Assembly: GCA_035604635.1 (NCBI GenBank)
Contig: DATNIC010000214.1
Coordinates: 1-6,644, forward strand
Direction of reading: 5' to 3'
DNA: 6,644 bases
DNA from: DATNIC01 sp035604635
Lineage (GTDB): Bacteria > Vulcanimicrobiota > Vulcanimicrobiia > Vulcanimicrobiales > Vulcanimicrobiaceae
The notes under the pieces were generated by a model, which was not told where the DNA came from, made no database searches, and worked only from the letters and a program-made list of their open reading frames with translations. Made by a program: the position numbers and the translations under genes. Position 1 is the first letter of the stretch; every line of letters begins with the position of its first letter. Of this stretch, positions 6,516 to 6,644 are shown piece by piece.

Positions 6516-6644
6516 GTGGCAGGATCGACGTTGGAGCAGACCGCGCGAAGCGCTATCGATGCGATCGCAAAGGCCGCTAAAGCGGCGGGCTTTCCGAGCG
6601 CGATCGTGATCGTCGACGATCACGGCGACATCGTCGCGGCGCTG
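6516..6644 (+). CDS. GlcG/HbpS (DUF336) family protein, N-terminal part (3'-truncated by window edge)
   Basis: From GTG at 6516, 43 codons run open to the window end. The product begins with an amphipathic, alanine-rich helix (LEQTARSAIDAIAKAAKAAG) followed by a hydrophobic strand and turn, AIVIVDDHGDIVAAL. This matches the start of GlcG/HbpS proteins, where a helix is followed by a (V/I)VDxxGxxVAL strand. Members are small soluble alpha/beta proteins, some of which bind haem or cobalamin. Others are found as orphans of unknown role beside aromatic catabolism genes. It is 3 bases after the class II aldolase gene, so co-expressed. The nearest Shine-Dalgarno-like run, GAGGGG at 6495-6500, is 15 bases upstream, which is long. 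The call rests on a short fragment, so function is left open. Confidence 0.72.
   Translation, partial: MAGSTLEQTARSAIDAIAKAAKAAGFPSAIVIVDDHGDIVAAL

Noticed and set aside
2120..6565. GCGATCGC palindromes (for example near 2120 and 6558), the HIP1 motif of cyanobacteria
   Set aside because: Only a couple of copies were noticed, and CGATCG-rich words follow from codon choice in this GC-rich DNA. Nothing else suggests a cyanobacterium.
1..6644. Mobile elements, CRISPR arrays, tRNA or rRNA genes
   Set aside because: I saw no transposase or integrase motifs, no regularly spaced repeats and no tRNA-like cloverleaf. The coding density leaves room only at 2269-2383.

Overview
The window is a dense, all plus-strand block of aromatic-acid catabolism genes from a GC-rich bacterium (low sixties percent GC by eye, strong G/C third-position preference, GTG and TTG starts in use). 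The cell is clearly aerobic and equipped for ring hydroxylation. I cannot name a phylum; a soil proteobacterium, actinobacterium or an uncultured high-GC lineage are all possible.

Layout. (1) Bases 1-968 hold the C-terminal three quarters of a phthalate 4,5-dioxygenase-type Rieske oxygenase, here called A, cut by the window edge. (2) 979-2268 is a complete second oxygenase, B, which is divergent. (3) 2269-2383 is the only sizeable gap. It follows a TATAAT box that overlaps B's stop codon, and contains several inverted repeats and a 23-codon open frame ending 2 bases before the next gene. (4) 2384-3514 is a zinc-type medium-chain dehydrogenase. (5) 3515-4501 is a 4,5-dihydroxyphthalate decarboxylase (Pht5) family protein. 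(6) 4504-5772 is a complete third oxygenase, C, a close paralogue of A. (7) 5772-6512 is a class II aldolase/adducin-fold protein, a family that includes aromatic decarboxylases. (8) 6516-6644 is the start of a GlcG/HbpS (DUF336) protein, cut by the right edge.

Genes 4 to 8 are separated by -1 to 3 bases and look like one translationally coupled operon. A and B sit 10 bases apart and could be co-transcribed with it or form a separate upstream unit. The logic resembles phthalate breakdown: a Rieske oxygenase makes a cis-dihydrodiol, a dehydrogenase rearomatises it, and a decarboxylase yields a dihydroxybenzoate for ring cleavage. The differences from the textbook set are three oxygenase alpha subunits, an MDR protein instead of the usual Gfo/Idh-type dihydrodiol dehydrogenase, two unrelated decarboxylase-type families, and no oxygenase reductase or ring-cleavage dioxygenase in view. 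The substrate is therefore unknown; a polycarboxylated or substituted aromatic or heteroaromatic acid is the best guess.
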